Assembly: GCF_010435915.1 (NCBI RefSeq)
Contig: NZ_JAAFZH010000025.1
Location: forward strand, 1-58,130
DNA: 58,130 nt
From: Spirosoma terrae
Lineage (GTDB): Bacteria > Bacteroidota > Bacteroidia > Cytophagales > Spirosomataceae
Reading direction: 5' to 3'
Numbering within the stretch: position 1 is the first letter of the stretch; each line of letters begins with the position of its first letter. The position numbers and the translations under genes were made by a program. The notes below the pieces were generated by a model. The model was not told where the DNA came from, did no database searches, and saw nothing but the letters and a program-made list of their open reading frames with translations. Below, piece after piece: positions 14,511-23,618 of the stretch.

Positions 14511-15827
14511 CTAATGAACAAACAAGCTTAACGCCATTACCCCAGCCAGACCAGTTACTGATACCAGCGTTTCCATAATCGACCAGGTTTTTAATGTATC
14601 GGCCATCGATAACTGAAAATACTCGCGAAACAGCCAAAAGCCCGTGTCGTTCACGTGCGAGAACATCATACTCCCCGCGCCAATACTCAGCACCATCAGG
14701 TTAGGATCAACGCCGGTCGATGTCAATAAAGGAACCATAAAGCCAGCCGTTGTAATACCCGAAACGGTCGAAGACCCAACGCATACGCGAATGACCGCTG
14801 CCATGCACCAGGCCAGTACATAGGGATGCAGTGACGAACCGTTCATCAGATCGGCAATGTTCTGGCTTACGCCACCGTCGGTCAGTACTTGTTTCAAGGC
14901 GCCAGCTCCGCCAAAAATCAGAAACAACATGGCCACTTCTTTTACCGACTCCCCAAGCAGCGTTGTTACGTTGGTTATCGATTTTCCCCGTTGCGTTCCT
15001 AACGTAACGCCTGCCACCAATACCGATACTAACATACTGACCGTTGGCTCCCCGATTGTCAGAATCACCTGCTGGATAACCGAACCGGCAGGTAGGAACG
15101 GCGTTAAGACCGTACTAAATCCAATTAACAGAATCGGTAGCAAAACCGTAAAAAAACTAACCGCTACTGATGGCATTTGATCGTCGGTCAGCTCGTCGGC
15201 CATAAACGCCTTGTTCGGTAACGTAGTGTACCGCTTCAAGGTCGATCCAAACAAAGCGCCCGAAACAAGAATAGCGGGAATCGAGACGATAATTCCGTAA
15301 AACAGCGTCAGACCCATATCAGCATTGAACTGTTTCAGAATAGCCAGTGGTGCCGGATGTGGAGGCAGGTAACCCTGTGTTACCGATAAGGAAGCCAGCA
15401 TTGGCAGGCCGATGTACAGAGCAGGGAGTTTGTAGCGATAGGCAACGGTGATGACCAACGGAGCCAGCAGCATGAAACCAACCGAATAAAATAAAGGCAA
15501 ACCTACGATAAAGCCCGTCACCATGAATGCCCAGCGTGCGTGCTTTGTCCCTACCAGCGACATCATTGTAACCGCAATCTGCTGAGCCGCTCCGCTGGTT
15601 GCTACCAGTTTGCCCAACATGGCACCCAGCGCAATAATGCTCATGATCGAACCGAGCGTACCACCAATACCTTTTTGAATCGAATCCAGAATCGCCATCG
15701 GAGCCAGGCCAAGCGCCAGCCCGACGCCCATTGATACAAGCAGAAAGGCCAGAAACGTGTGCAGCCGTACGTATGAAATCAACGCAATCAGTACGAGAAT
15801 GGCAAGGGTAGTGATTAGTAAGGGCAT
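14511..15827 (-). CDS. GntP-family gluconate:proton symporter
   Basis: A 438-residue inner-membrane permease of the GntP family with 12-13 hydrophobic helices over its whole length. Recognisable stretches are LALGLAPMAILDSIQKGIGGTLGS near residue 40, SLSVTQGYLPPHPAP near 150, GVSQNIADLMNG and the HVNDTGFWLFREYF motif near 390, typical of gluconate transporters that take up gluconate or related sugar acids. No gluconokinase gene is adjacent. An SMP-30-type lactonase lies far away (48.6 kb), so a link is only possible. The gene stands alone, convergent to nothing; a GH92 gene is divergent upstream. Confidence 0.92.
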   Translation of the reverse strand: MPLLITTLAILVLIALISYVRLHTFLAFLLVSMGVGLALGLAPMAILDSIQKGIGGTLGSIMSIIALGAMLGKLVATSGAAQQIAVTMMSLVGTKHARWAFMVTGFIVGLPLFYSVGFMLLAPLVITVAYRYKLPALYIGLPMLASLSVTQGYLPPHPAPLAILKQFNADMGLTLFYGIIVSIPAILVSGALFGSTLKRYTTLPNKAFMADELTDDQMPSVAVSFFTVLLPILLIGFSTVLTPFLPAGSVIQQVILTIGEPTVSMLVSVLVAGVTLGTQRGKSITNVTTLLGESVKEVAMLFLIFGGAGALKQVLTDGGVSQNIADLMNGSSLHPYVLAWCMAAVIRVCVGSSTVSGITTAGFMVPLLTSTGVDPNLMVLSIGAGSMMFSHVNDTGFWLFREYFQLSMADTLKTWSIMETLVSVTGLAGVMALSLFVH

Positions 15828-15968
15828 AGCCTCAAAAGATGCATACGAAACAGATTTACTACGTTCCGCCAGCAGGTATTTCGTTTATAGTCCGCTTCCG
15901 CTACGTATCTACATCCCCACAATTTTCCTGTACTTTCGCCTGACGTTACGTAGTCCTGATTGATCATT

Positions 15969-18248
15969 ATGCAAAAACTAGTTTACCTGTTTCTAGCGAC
16001 TATTCTTTCTGTTACCACTTACGCACAACCCAGCAGTGACCTGATCGAACTAGTCAATCCGCTCATTGGTACCGACTCAAAACCCAGCTTATCGAATGGT
16101 AATACGTATCCGGCTGTAGCCCTACCCTGGGGCATGAACTTCTGGATGCCACAGACCGGCAAAATGGGCAATGGCTGGGCTTATACCTACGCAGCCGACA
16201 AAATCCGGGGCTTTAAACAAACCCACCAGCCATCGCCCTGGATGAACGATTACGGCCAGTTTTCGATCATGCCCATGACGGGTAAACTACGGATCGATGA
16301 AGACGAGCGAGCCAGCTGGTATTCTCACAAGGCCGAAACAGCGAAGGCGTACTACTATAGCGTTTACCTGGCCGACCACGATGTTACGACCGAAATAGCA
16401 CCCACCGAACGAGCCGCCAGTTTCCGGTTTACCTTCCCCAAAACCGATAGTTCTTTTGTTGTTATCGATGCGTTCGACAAAGGCTCATACATCAAAGTCC
16501 TTCCCAAAGAACACAAAATCATCGGCTATACCACCCGGAACAGTGGTGGCGTTCCCGCCAATTTCAAAAATTACTTTGTCATTTATTTCGACAAGGCCTT
16601 CTCATCGGCTCAAACCTGGCACGATAAAACGATTGCGAAAGACACGCTGGAATTAAATGCCAACCATGCCGGGGCAGTTGTTGGTTTTAAAACGACCAAA
16701 GGTGAGCAGGTTCACGCCCGCGTGGCGTCGTCGTTTATCAGTTTTGACCAGGCCGAGCAGAATCTGAAAGAACTGGGCAACGATACGTTCGACGTAGTGA
16801 AACAGAAAGCCAAAGCGGCCTGGAACAAAGAGCTGAATCGGATTCAGGTGGAAGGCGGATCACTGGCTCAACGGCAGACGTTCTACTCCTGCCTGTATCG
16901 GTCGCTGCTTTTTCCGCGCAAATTCTTTGAACTCGACGCCAACAAAAAAGTCGTTCATTATAGCCCTTATAATGGTCAGGTATTACCCGGCTATATGTTC
17001 ACCGACACCGGGTTCTGGGATACGTTCCGATCGATGTTTCCATTCCTGAACCTGATGTATCCATCGCTCAATACGCAGATGCAGGAAGGGCTGGCCAACG
17101 CCTATAAAGAAGGCGGCTGGCTCCCGGAATGGGCAAGTCCTGGACTACGTAACACGATGATTGGCTCGAACTCCGCTTCGGTCATTGCCGATGCTTACCT
17201 GAAGGGCCTTCGTGGTTACGACATCAATGCGCTCTACGAAGCGGTTCTGAAAAATTCGGAAAACGAAGGACCAATGGATGCCGTTGGGCGTCGGGGAGCG
17301 GCCTATTACAACAAGCTCGGCTACGTACCCTACGACGTACAGATCAACGAAAATGCGGCCCGAACGCTGGAATACGCGTACGACGATTTCGCCATTTATC
17401 AGCTAGCCAAAGCCTTAAAACGCCCACAGGCCGAAATTGATCGATTCGCCAAACGCTGCCAGAATTACCGAAACCTGTATGACAAACAAAGCGGGCTGAT
17501 GCGGGGTAAAAACCAGAACGGTACGTTCCAGTCGCCGTTTAATCCTTTCAAATGGGGAGATGCCTTTACTGAAGGCAACAGCTGGCATTACACCTGGTCG
17601 GTTTTTCACGACGTACAGGGCTTAATAAAGCTAATGGGCGGCAATCAGAAGTTTGTGACCAAACTCGATTCCGTTTTTACGATTCCGCCTGTTTATGACG
17701 AAAGTTACTACGGCAGTGTGATTCACGAAATTCGCGAAATGCAGATTGCGAATATGGGCCAGTATGCACATGGCAACCAACCCATTCAGCACATGATTTA
17801 CCTGTACAATTACGCTGGCGAACCCTGGAAAGCGCAATACTGGCTTCGTGAGGTCATGAATCGGCTCTACCTGCCAACACCGGATGGCTACTGCGGTGAT
17901 GAGGACAATGGCCAAACATCAGCCTGGTACGTTTTTACGGCCATGGGATTTTACCCAGTCTGCCCTGCTACGGATCAGTACGTAACCGGAGCGCCGTTAT
18001 TCCAAAAAGTTACCGCTACGCTGGAGAATGGCAAACAACTTATCATCAATGCACCAAACAACAGCGACCAGAATCGGTATATCAACGTTATGCGAATAAA
18101 TGGGCAGGAGTATAGTAAAAACTGGCTGAGTCATCAGGAGCTACAGCAAGGTGCCATTATCGATATCGATATGACAGCGACTCCTAATAAAAAACGGGGC
18201 ACTCAGCCTGCCGACTTCCCGTATTCGTTTTCGGCTGAGCTGAAGTAA
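15969..18248 (+). CDS. GH92 alpha-mannosidase, secreted
   Basis: A 759-residue exported glycoside hydrolase from the ATG at 15969 (a TTG three codons earlier is possible). Signal peptide 1-19 ending in YAQ. The family-92 hallmarks are LVNPLIGTDSKPSLSNGNTYPAVALPWGM, then a beta-sandwich to about 270 and an (alpha/alpha)6 barrel to the end with GYMFTDTGFWDTFRS, YCGDEDNGQTSAWYVF and MGFYPVCPATDQYV. GH92 enzymes are calcium-dependent exo-alpha-mannosidases acting on N-glycans and related mannosides. The DEDNGQ acidic motif belongs to the active site. Monocistronic, followed by a hairpin at 18266. Length is typical. Confidence 0.94.
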   Translation: MQKLVYLFLATILSVTTYAQPSSDLIELVNPLIGTDSKPSLSNGNTYPAVALPWGMNFWMPQTGKMGNGWAYTYAADKIRGFKQTHQPSPWMNDYGQFSIMPMTGKLRIDEDERASWYSHKAETAKAYYYSVYLADHDVTTEIAPTERAASFRFTFPKTDSSFVVIDAFDKGSYIKVLPKEHKIIGYTTRNSGGVPANFKNYFVIYFDKAFSSAQTWHDKTIAKDTLELNANHAGAVVGFKTTKGEQVHARVASSFISFDQAEQNLKELGNDTFDVVKQKAKAAWNKELNRIQVEGGSLAQRQTFYSCLYRSLLFPRKFFELDANKKVVHYSPYNGQVLPGYMFTDTGFWDTFRSMFPFLNLMYPSLNTQMQEGLANAYKEGGWLPEWASPGLRNTMIGSNSASVIADAYLKGLRGYDINALYEAVLKNSENEGPMDAVGRRGAAYYNKLGYVPYDVQINENAARTLEYAYDDFAIYQLAKALKRPQAEIDRFAKRCQNYRNLYDKQSGLMRGKNQNGTFQSPFNPFKWGDAFTEGNSWHYTWSVFHDVQGLIKLMGGNQKFVTKLDSVFTIPPVYDESYYGSVIHEIREMQIANMGQYAHGNQPIQHMIYLYNYAGEPWKAQYWLREVMNRLYLPTPDGYCGDEDNGQTSAWYVFTAMGFYPVCPATDQYVTGAPLFQKVTATLENGKQLIINAPNNSDQNRYINVMRINGQEYSKNWLSHQELQQGAIIDIDMTATPNKKRGTQPADFPYSFSAELK

Positions 18249-18265
18249 AACAGACAGGCTAACTG

Positions 18266-18306
18266 CTTTTTGTATGGTCAGTTAACTGAAACTGGCCATA
18301 CAAAAG
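18266..18306 (+). terminator. Hairpin after the GH92 gene
   Basis: Arms CTTTTTGTATGGTCAGTT and AACTGGCCATACAAAAG pair with one mismatch around a 5-base loop. There is no clear T-run after it, so it may act as a stabiliser or a weak terminator. Confidence 0.55.
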
Positions 18307-18455
18307 AGAAGGCATTAATCAGCAGGGCTACCTGGATCATATTCTGTTCGAATCTTATTTTAGAAGAGACCGCCTAATAAATATTAATTAACAAAATGCC
18401 GGAATAATCCTTATCTATTCTAGCAAAATCGCTCTATTTATCGTCTTAATCCTTA

Positions 18456-18485
18456 TTTGATTATACTTTCAATTCCATATATTTG
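18456..18485 (+). promoter_or_regulatory. Bacteroidota-type promoter of the ECF sigma operon
   Basis: TTTG (18456-18459), 18 bp, then TATATTTG (18478-18485), near the Bacteroidota housekeeping consensus TTTG-N19-TANNTTTG. It ends 20 bp before the GTG start of the sigma gene. Confidence 0.6.
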
Positions 18486-18505
18486 GCTCATCTAACCTTA
18501 TCCAT

Positions 18506-19066
18506 GTGAAACGTCAGTCATCCTTAGTATCGGAAAGTGTTCTAATCGAGAAGCTGAACAGGCGCGATGAACAGGCTTTCCATTGGCTGTACGACCAATA
18601 CTCGCCCGCTCTTTATGGTGTTGTTCTTCGTATTGTACGCGATGAGGAGCAAGCCCAGGATCTTGTCCAGGATATTTTTGTAAAAATCTGGAAAAACTTA
18701 GACGCCTACGACGCTAGTAAAGGTCGGCTGTTTACGTGGATGCTGAACGTAGCCCGTAATACAGCGATAGACGCCATTCGCGCCAGAAAAACGCAACCAT
18801 CTCCTTCTAACGCAATCCGAACCGACGAAGATAACGTACATATTGTCGATCGTCAATATAATACCGAACAACCCAATCCCGAACATATTGGTATTAAGGA
18901 AGTCGTTAGCCAGTTACGTCCTGAACGCAGAGAATTAATTGACCTGGTTTATTTCGGAGGGTATACCCACGAAGAAGCCGCCGACGAATTAAAACTGCCG
19001 TTAGGGACGGTTAAAACCCGCATTCGCGCTGCGTTGCAGGAACTAAAACAATTATTCAAATCATGA
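18506..19066 (+). CDS. ECF sigma factor (SigK-like)
   Basis: A 186-residue extracytoplasmic-function sigma factor. Region 2 (about 20-90) includes FHWLYDQYSPALYG, QDLVQDIFVKIWKNL and GRLFTWMLNVARNTAID. Region 4 (about 130-183) includes LIDLVYFGGYTHEEAADEL and LPLGTVKTRIRAALQEL. The GTG start at 18506 is used because the ATG three bases earlier runs into TGA at once. The stop overlaps the anti-sigma gene by 4 bp. Such pairs respond to envelope or oxidative stress; the MsrB gene next downstream would fit an oxidative-stress regulon, but that is inference. Confidence 0.93.
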   Translation: MKRQSSLVSESVLIEKLNRRDEQAFHWLYDQYSPALYGVVLRIVRDEEQAQDLVQDIFVKIWKNLDAYDASKGRLFTWMLNVARNTAIDAIRARKTQPSPSNAIRTDEDNVHIVDRQYNTEQPNPEHIGIKEVVSQLRPERRELIDLVYFGGYTHEEAADELKLPLGTVKTRIRAALQELKQLFKS

Positions 19067-19866
19067 ATGTAACGGAGTATATAGAGTCTGGCATTTTAGA
19101 ATCCTACGTTGTGGGCGCAGTAAGCGAACAGGAACGGCGTGAGGTTCAGTGCTTGTCGTCTATTTACCCTGAGATCCAGCAAGAGCTGGATCAGTTAGCT
19201 TTATCCCTCGAAAACTACGCGCTGCTACACAGCGTTGAACCGCCTGCGGATTTAAAGTCGCGGATCATGGCCGAGCTTACGTTTGAGCAATCGACAGAGC
19301 CAATTATCCGTCCTATGCCTGTCGATTTCACAACAGATCGGCCCACGTTCAAAGCCTCCTGGATTGTAGCCGCTTCGGTTGGCCTGTTAATGTTTGTTCT
19401 TTCGTTCTTTCTGTTAGCGCGTCTTCGCTCCAACCAGGATTCGCTGGCGAAGTTACAAAACGCCAATAGCTCGCTTCAGAAAGAAGTGACCCAACTGAAA
19501 GATCAGCAGCAGCTACTAGCTTTGCTACGTCAGCCGGGTAGCCGTACGGTGGCCCTGCATGGCAATGAGAAAGCACCCAATGGCGATATGCTTGTTTTCT
19601 GGAACCCTAAAACACGGGAAGTTGCGGTGGAAGTCCACTCATTGCCCGCGCTCCAGCCTGACCAGCAGTATCAGCTTTGGTCGCTGGTAGGCGGTAAACC
19701 CGTTGACGCGGGCGTCTTCGATGCCACCACGGCTAATCAGCAGATTCAAAAACTAAGACGACAGATCGACCGGGCCGATGCGTTTGCCGTTACGGTCGAA
19801 AAACGCGGAGGTAGTCCCACACCAACCCTCACTACGTTGCTGGCGATGGCCAACGTAGATGCCTGA
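19063..19866 (+). CDS. Anti-sigma factor, RskA-like
   Basis: A 267-residue membrane anti-sigma factor. The N-terminal cytoplasmic region (1-75) has the RskA-type sequence ESYVVGAVSEQERREVQ, without a zinc HxxxCxxC motif. One membrane helix at about 105-125 (IVAASVGLLMFVLSFFLL). A coiled-coil stretch 128-155 (LAKLQNANSSLQKEVTQLKDQ) leads to a periplasmic RskA domain (about 155-267) with HGNEKAPNGDMLVFW and LPALQPDQQYQLWSLVGG. It is translationally coupled to the sigma gene (ATGA overlap) and should hold that factor inactive at the membrane. Confidence 0.92.
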   Translation: MNVTEYIESGILESYVVGAVSEQERREVQCLSSIYPEIQQELDQLALSLENYALLHSVEPPADLKSRIMAELTFEQSTEPIIRPMPVDFTTDRPTFKASWIVAASVGLLMFVLSFFLLARLRSNQDSLAKLQNANSSLQKEVTQLKDQQQLLALLRQPGSRTVALHGNEKAPNGDMLVFWNPKTREVAVEVHSLPALQPDQQYQLWSLVGGKPVDAGVFDATTANQQIQKLRRQIDRADAFAVTVEKRGGSPTPTLTTLLAMANVDA

Positions 19867-20004
19867 ACGATACCCAACGTTTTCTTGTTTTTACGGTAGC
19901 GGGAAAACCTTATTTTCCGTCGTTATGCCCGGCCTGTTGTTAACTGGCAGCTAACGTCCAATGCCTGATGTGATCCGTTTTCGTGTACCTTCTATAATCA
20001 ACCG

Positions 20005-20517
20005 ATGAGAAACGTCCTGTTTTTTTTAGTGTCTGTCTGTTTACTATCGAGCTTCATCGCCCTGCCCAATCGGTCGTTGACTACTATACCAACTCAGGGC
20101 AAGCCAACGGCAGATGGGAAGCCTGGTCGTCGGGTCGTTAAAACCGACGCCGAATGGAAAAAAATCCTGACCCCGAATCAATATGCTGTTTTGCGGGAGC
20201 ATGGCACCGAACGGGCTTTTACGAGCCCCCTCAACGACATTCATGATCGGGGTACGTTCTACTGTGCTGCCTGTCATAATCCGTTGTTTTCATCGACCAC
20301 CAAGTTTGATTCAGGAACTGGCTGGCCAAGTTTCTACGCTCCTATATCCAAAACGGCGGTAAAGGACTTAGTCGATAAAAGCTACGGCATGGTACGGACG
20401 GAGGTAACCTGCAGCGTCTGCGGTAGCCACCTCGGCCACGTATTTGAGGATGGCCCTAAGCCAACCGGACTTCGTTATTGTATGAATGGCGTGGCCATGA
20501 CGTTCGAGAAGAAATAA
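20005..20517 (+). CDS. msrB: Exported peptide-methionine (R)-S-oxide reductase
   Basis: A 170-residue MsrB that reduces methionine-R-sulfoxide in proteins. Residues 1-20 form a signal peptide, so it should act in the periplasm or on the surface. Zinc cysteines appear as two CxxC pairs (CAAC and CSVC). The catalytic Cys is in RYCMNGVAMTF, and CGSHLGHVFEDG and FDSGTGWPSFY are family signatures. A second Cys able to resolve the sulfenate is not obvious. It follows the sigma/anti-sigma pair by 138 bp on the same strand. Confidence 0.94.
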   Translation: MRNVLFFLVSVCLLSSFIALPNRSLTTIPTQGKPTADGKPGRRVVKTDAEWKKILTPNQYAVLREHGTERAFTSPLNDIHDRGTFYCAACHNPLFSSTTKFDSGTGWPSFYAPISKTAVKDLVDKSYGMVRTEVTCSVCGSHLGHVFEDGPKPTGLRYCMNGVAMTFEKK

Positions 20518-20617
20518 TCCTTTCTGTTTTCATTTGCCGATAAAGTAAACAACAGAGCAACATACTAGAAAAGAAGCCTACTTTTGGTCTATTAGCCTGT
20601 ATGGTCTATTTTTATAT

Positions 20618-20647
20618 AGCCAGTCTCCAGTAGGGACTGGCTTTTTT
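20618..20647 (+). terminator. Rho-independent terminator after msrB
   Basis: AGCCAGTC and GACTGGCT arms with a 9-base loop, followed by TTTTT. About 100 bp after the msrB stop. Confidence 0.85.
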
Positions 20648-20671
20648 ATATCACTTAGCCCGAAAATACGT

Positions 20672-20679
20672 TATATTTG
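20672..20679 (+). promoter_or_regulatory. -7 box of the penicillin-binding protein gene
   Basis: TATATTTG fits the TANNTTTG box of Bacteroidota. No clear -33 box is seen. It lies only 7 bp before the GTG at 20687, which makes that GTG a poor translation start and supports the ATG at 20777. Confidence 0.5.
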
Positions 20680-20776
20680 AAGCCCGGTGGCTGTACTACA
20701 TAGCCGGGACTATAGCCGGAGTTTTAGCCCTCTGGCAGTTTCATCCCATAACCGAGAACATACAGCCTTAAAACGC

Positions 20777-23359
20777 ATGAGTGAATACAGGGAGCGATTC
20801 CGCGCCGTCCGACACGCATTTGGAGCGTTTCGGCGACGGATCAGGCAACGTCAGCAACAATTGGGCGGGGTCAGGCGCGGAGTTGGCCGACAAATTTACC
20901 GACAGACGGCACGGCTTGCCGGTGAAGAACGGGTTAGTTCATGGGTATCTACCTACCAAGAATACCGCGAGCGTCTACGCTCATTTATCCACCAGTATAT
21001 AGATCCTGACGCCTGGTATTACCCCTACGTAAAGCATGGACTAAAATGGAGTCTGATTGCTGTACTGGCCCTTGGCTTTTACGTATTCACCCTGAATTAT
21101 AACTTCCTGTACCTGACGGGCGAAATGCCCAGTGTTGAAGAGCTGAAAAATCCGAAACTCAATCAATCGTCAGAGATTTACTCGCAGGATGGCGTAATGA
21201 TTGGTAAGTTCTACGCCGAAAATCGAACACCAATCAAATACGAGAATATCCCGAAACAGCTTATCAATGCACTAGTTGCTACAGAAGATGCCCGCTTTTA
21301 TGAGCACGGTGGTGTTGACCTCCGCGCCATAGGCCGGGTTGTATTTAGTTTCGGCGGTGAAGGGGGTGGCTCAACCATTACGCAGCAGTTGGCCAAAAAT
21401 CTATTTAAGACGCGTCGAAAAACAACTTCTGGCATTTTAACCCGGATTCCCTTTGTTCGTAAAGTCATTTACAAATCGAAGGAATGGCTGATGGCACTGA
21501 AGTTGGAGCGTAATTTCACGAAGGAGGAAATCATTACGTATTACTTCAACACGGTCGACTTTGGCAGTAACGCATTTGGGCTTAAAACGGCAGCCCGCAC
21601 CTTTTTCAACAAAGTGCCCGACAGTTTAAACGTACAGGAAGGCGCTGTTCTGGTCGGCCTGCAAAAAGCTACCACGAGTTATAACCCACTCCGAAATCCA
21701 AAGCGTTCGAAAGAACGTCGGAATGTGGTTCTGGGGCAGATGGCCAAATATAAATACCTGACCAAAAACCAGGCAGACTCCATCAGTACCTTACCACTCC
21801 TGACCGATTATACCCCCGAGAATCCTTATTCTGGACCGGCTAGCTATCTAAAAAATGCCGTACAGGATTACGTAAAGAAATGGGGTGAAGAAAACGGATA
21901 TGACCTCTATACCGACGGACTACGTATCATTACGACGGTCGACTCACGAATGCAGAAATACGCGGAGGAAGCAACCAGCGATAAAATGAAGCAGTTGCAG
22001 CGTACATTCGACAACCACTGGCGCGGACGAAACCCATGGACAGACGAAGACGGAAATGAACTACCGGGTTTTATTGATTCCGTAGCCAAGCGAACAGAAC
22101 GCTACAAAACCCTGAGTCGCCGGTTTATGCCGCTTTATCCCGACTCGATCATGTACTACATGAAAAATGTCAAGTACAAAATGCGGGTGTTTAGCTGGAC
22201 GAGCAAGCGCGGCTACGATTCAACCGAAATGACTCCTTACGATTCCATTGCCTACTACAAACATTTTTTGCAGTCGGGCATGGTGGCGATGGACCCTCAT
22301 AATGGCTATATCCGGGCCTGGGTTGGTGGCTTAGACTATGATTATTTTAAATATGATCACGTCAAGCAAGGGAAACGGCAGCCAGGATCAACGTTCAAAC
22401 CTTTTGTTTACACGACGGCTATCGACGACTCGCTGGTCAATTTAAGCCCCTGCGACCGAATTGAAGATCGACCTTTCCGCAAAGAGTTTATCAATGCCAA
22501 GGGAGAAGAAGATGTCTGGGAGCCCCGAAATTCGACCGGCTACTATACGTATTCAAATATGACCCTCCGGCGGGCACTGGCCCGTTCCGTAAACTCGATT
22601 ACGGCCCAGTTGACCGACCGTGTCACCCCTGAACGCGTGGCTGCCTATGCCCATCGAATGGGTATCAAGAGTCCGCTGGCCGCTGTTCCCTCCATCGGTT
22701 TAGGTTCATCAGACGTATCACTTTATGAGCTGGTTGGCGCCTACTGCACATTTATCAACGATGGCGAAGCCATTGAACCCCTCATTGTTCAGCGGATAGA
22801 AGATCGGGACGGCAACGTCATCGAAACATTCACCGCAAAAACCAAACGAGCCATCAGCCCCGAATCGGCCTTCCTGATGCGGTATATGCTCCAGGGCGGA
22901 CTACAGGAATCGGGCGGTACATCTCAAAGCCTATGGTCGTTTGACTTGTTCAAAAATCGCAACGAAATGGGCGGAAAAACCGGTACTACGTCCAACAACT
23001 CCGATGGTTGGTTTGTTGGTGTTTCGGAAAAACTGGTCGTTGGTGCCTGGGTCGGTGGCGATGATCGAAGTATTCACTTCCGCTCTACGGACCTTGGCGA
23101 AGGAGCTAAAACAGCGCTGCCCCTGGTAGGCCGGTTTCTGGAGAAAGTATATGCCGATCCAAAATTCAAGAACTTACAGGGCCCATTTGCTAAACCAGCG
23201 TTCACAATCACGAAAAACTATTTGAACTGCGGGCCTAACGGCGATGAAAGTGAAGAAGTCTCGGATTCGACAGCGACTGATCTTGGCGACTCAACTCTAA
23301 TTCAAACGCCAGTACAGGAACCAACCGTTCCGCCCGATACCACCGGCAATCCAGAATAA
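20777..23359 (+). CDS. Class A penicillin-binding protein (PBP1a-type)
   Basis: An 860-residue bifunctional peptidoglycan synthase, taken from the ATG at 20777; the frame also allows a GTG at 20687. After a basic cytoplasmic segment, one membrane helix (about 90-110, LIAVLALGFYVFTLNYNFLYL) anchors it. The GT51 glycosyltransferase follows (ALVATEDARFYEHGGVDLRA, GGSTITQQLAKNLF). The transpeptidase carries SxxK in GSTFKPF, SxN in SVNSITAQ and KTGT in GKTGTTSNNSDGW. A charged acidic C-terminal tail is present. It polymerises and crosslinks peptidoglycan in the periplasm. Terminator at 23373. Confidence 0.95.
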   Translation: MSEYRERFRAVRHAFGAFRRRIRQRQQQLGGVRRGVGRQIYRQTARLAGEERVSSWVSTYQEYRERLRSFIHQYIDPDAWYYPYVKHGLKWSLIAVLALGFYVFTLNYNFLYLTGEMPSVEELKNPKLNQSSEIYSQDGVMIGKFYAENRTPIKYENIPKQLINALVATEDARFYEHGGVDLRAIGRVVFSFGGEGGGSTITQQLAKNLFKTRRKTTSGILTRIPFVRKVIYKSKEWLMALKLERNFTKEEIITYYFNTVDFGSNAFGLKTAARTFFNKVPDSLNVQEGAVLVGLQKATTSYNPLRNPKRSKERRNVVLGQMAKYKYLTKNQADSISTLPLLTDYTPENPYSGPASYLKNAVQDYVKKWGEENGYDLYTDGLRIITTVDSRMQKYAEEATSDKMKQLQRTFDNHWRGRNPWTDEDGNELPGFIDSVAKRTERYKTLSRRFMPLYPDSIMYYMKNVKYKMRVFSWTSKRGYDSTEMTPYDSIAYYKHFLQSGMVAMDPHNGYIRAWVGGLDYDYFKYDHVKQGKRQPGSTFKPFVYTTAIDDSLVNLSPCDRIEDRPFRKEFINAKGEEDVWEPRNSTGYYTYSNMTLRRALARSVNSITAQLTDRVTPERVAAYAHRMGIKSPLAAVPSIGLGSSDVSLYELVGAYCTFINDGEAIEPLIVQRIEDRDGNVIETFTAKTKRAISPESAFLMRYMLQGGLQESGGTSQSLWSFDLFKNRNEMGGKTGTTSNNSDGWFVGVSEKLVVGAWVGGDDRSIHFRSTDLGEGAKTALPLVGRFLEKVYADPKFKNLQGPFAKPAFTITKNYLNCGPNGDESEEVSDSTATDLGDSTLIQTPVQEPTVPPDTTGNPE

Positions 23360-23372
23360 ACCCTTACCTGAG

Positions 23373-23400
23373 AGCCTGGCCACTGTTGCCGGGCTTTTTT
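23373..23400 (+). terminator. Terminator after the PBP gene
   Basis: AGCCTGGC and GCCGGGCT arms with a 7-base loop, followed by TTTTTT. Confidence 0.88.
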
Positions 23401-23618
23401 ATTTATTCAAAGTTAGCGGTAGTGGGTACGTGACAGACTATGAAATCACTTGTCCTTCCGTAAATTAGATGTAAAAGCGGCTGTAAGCGAACCGAATTCA
23501 CTTTTGATTACCTTGCTACGTAACAATCCGGCTGAAATGAGGATAGATACGTAGCAGCTCTGCCCCAAAATTTAAAAACAAAGATTCAGTACGTAACCAT
23601 AGAAACGTAGCAATTATC

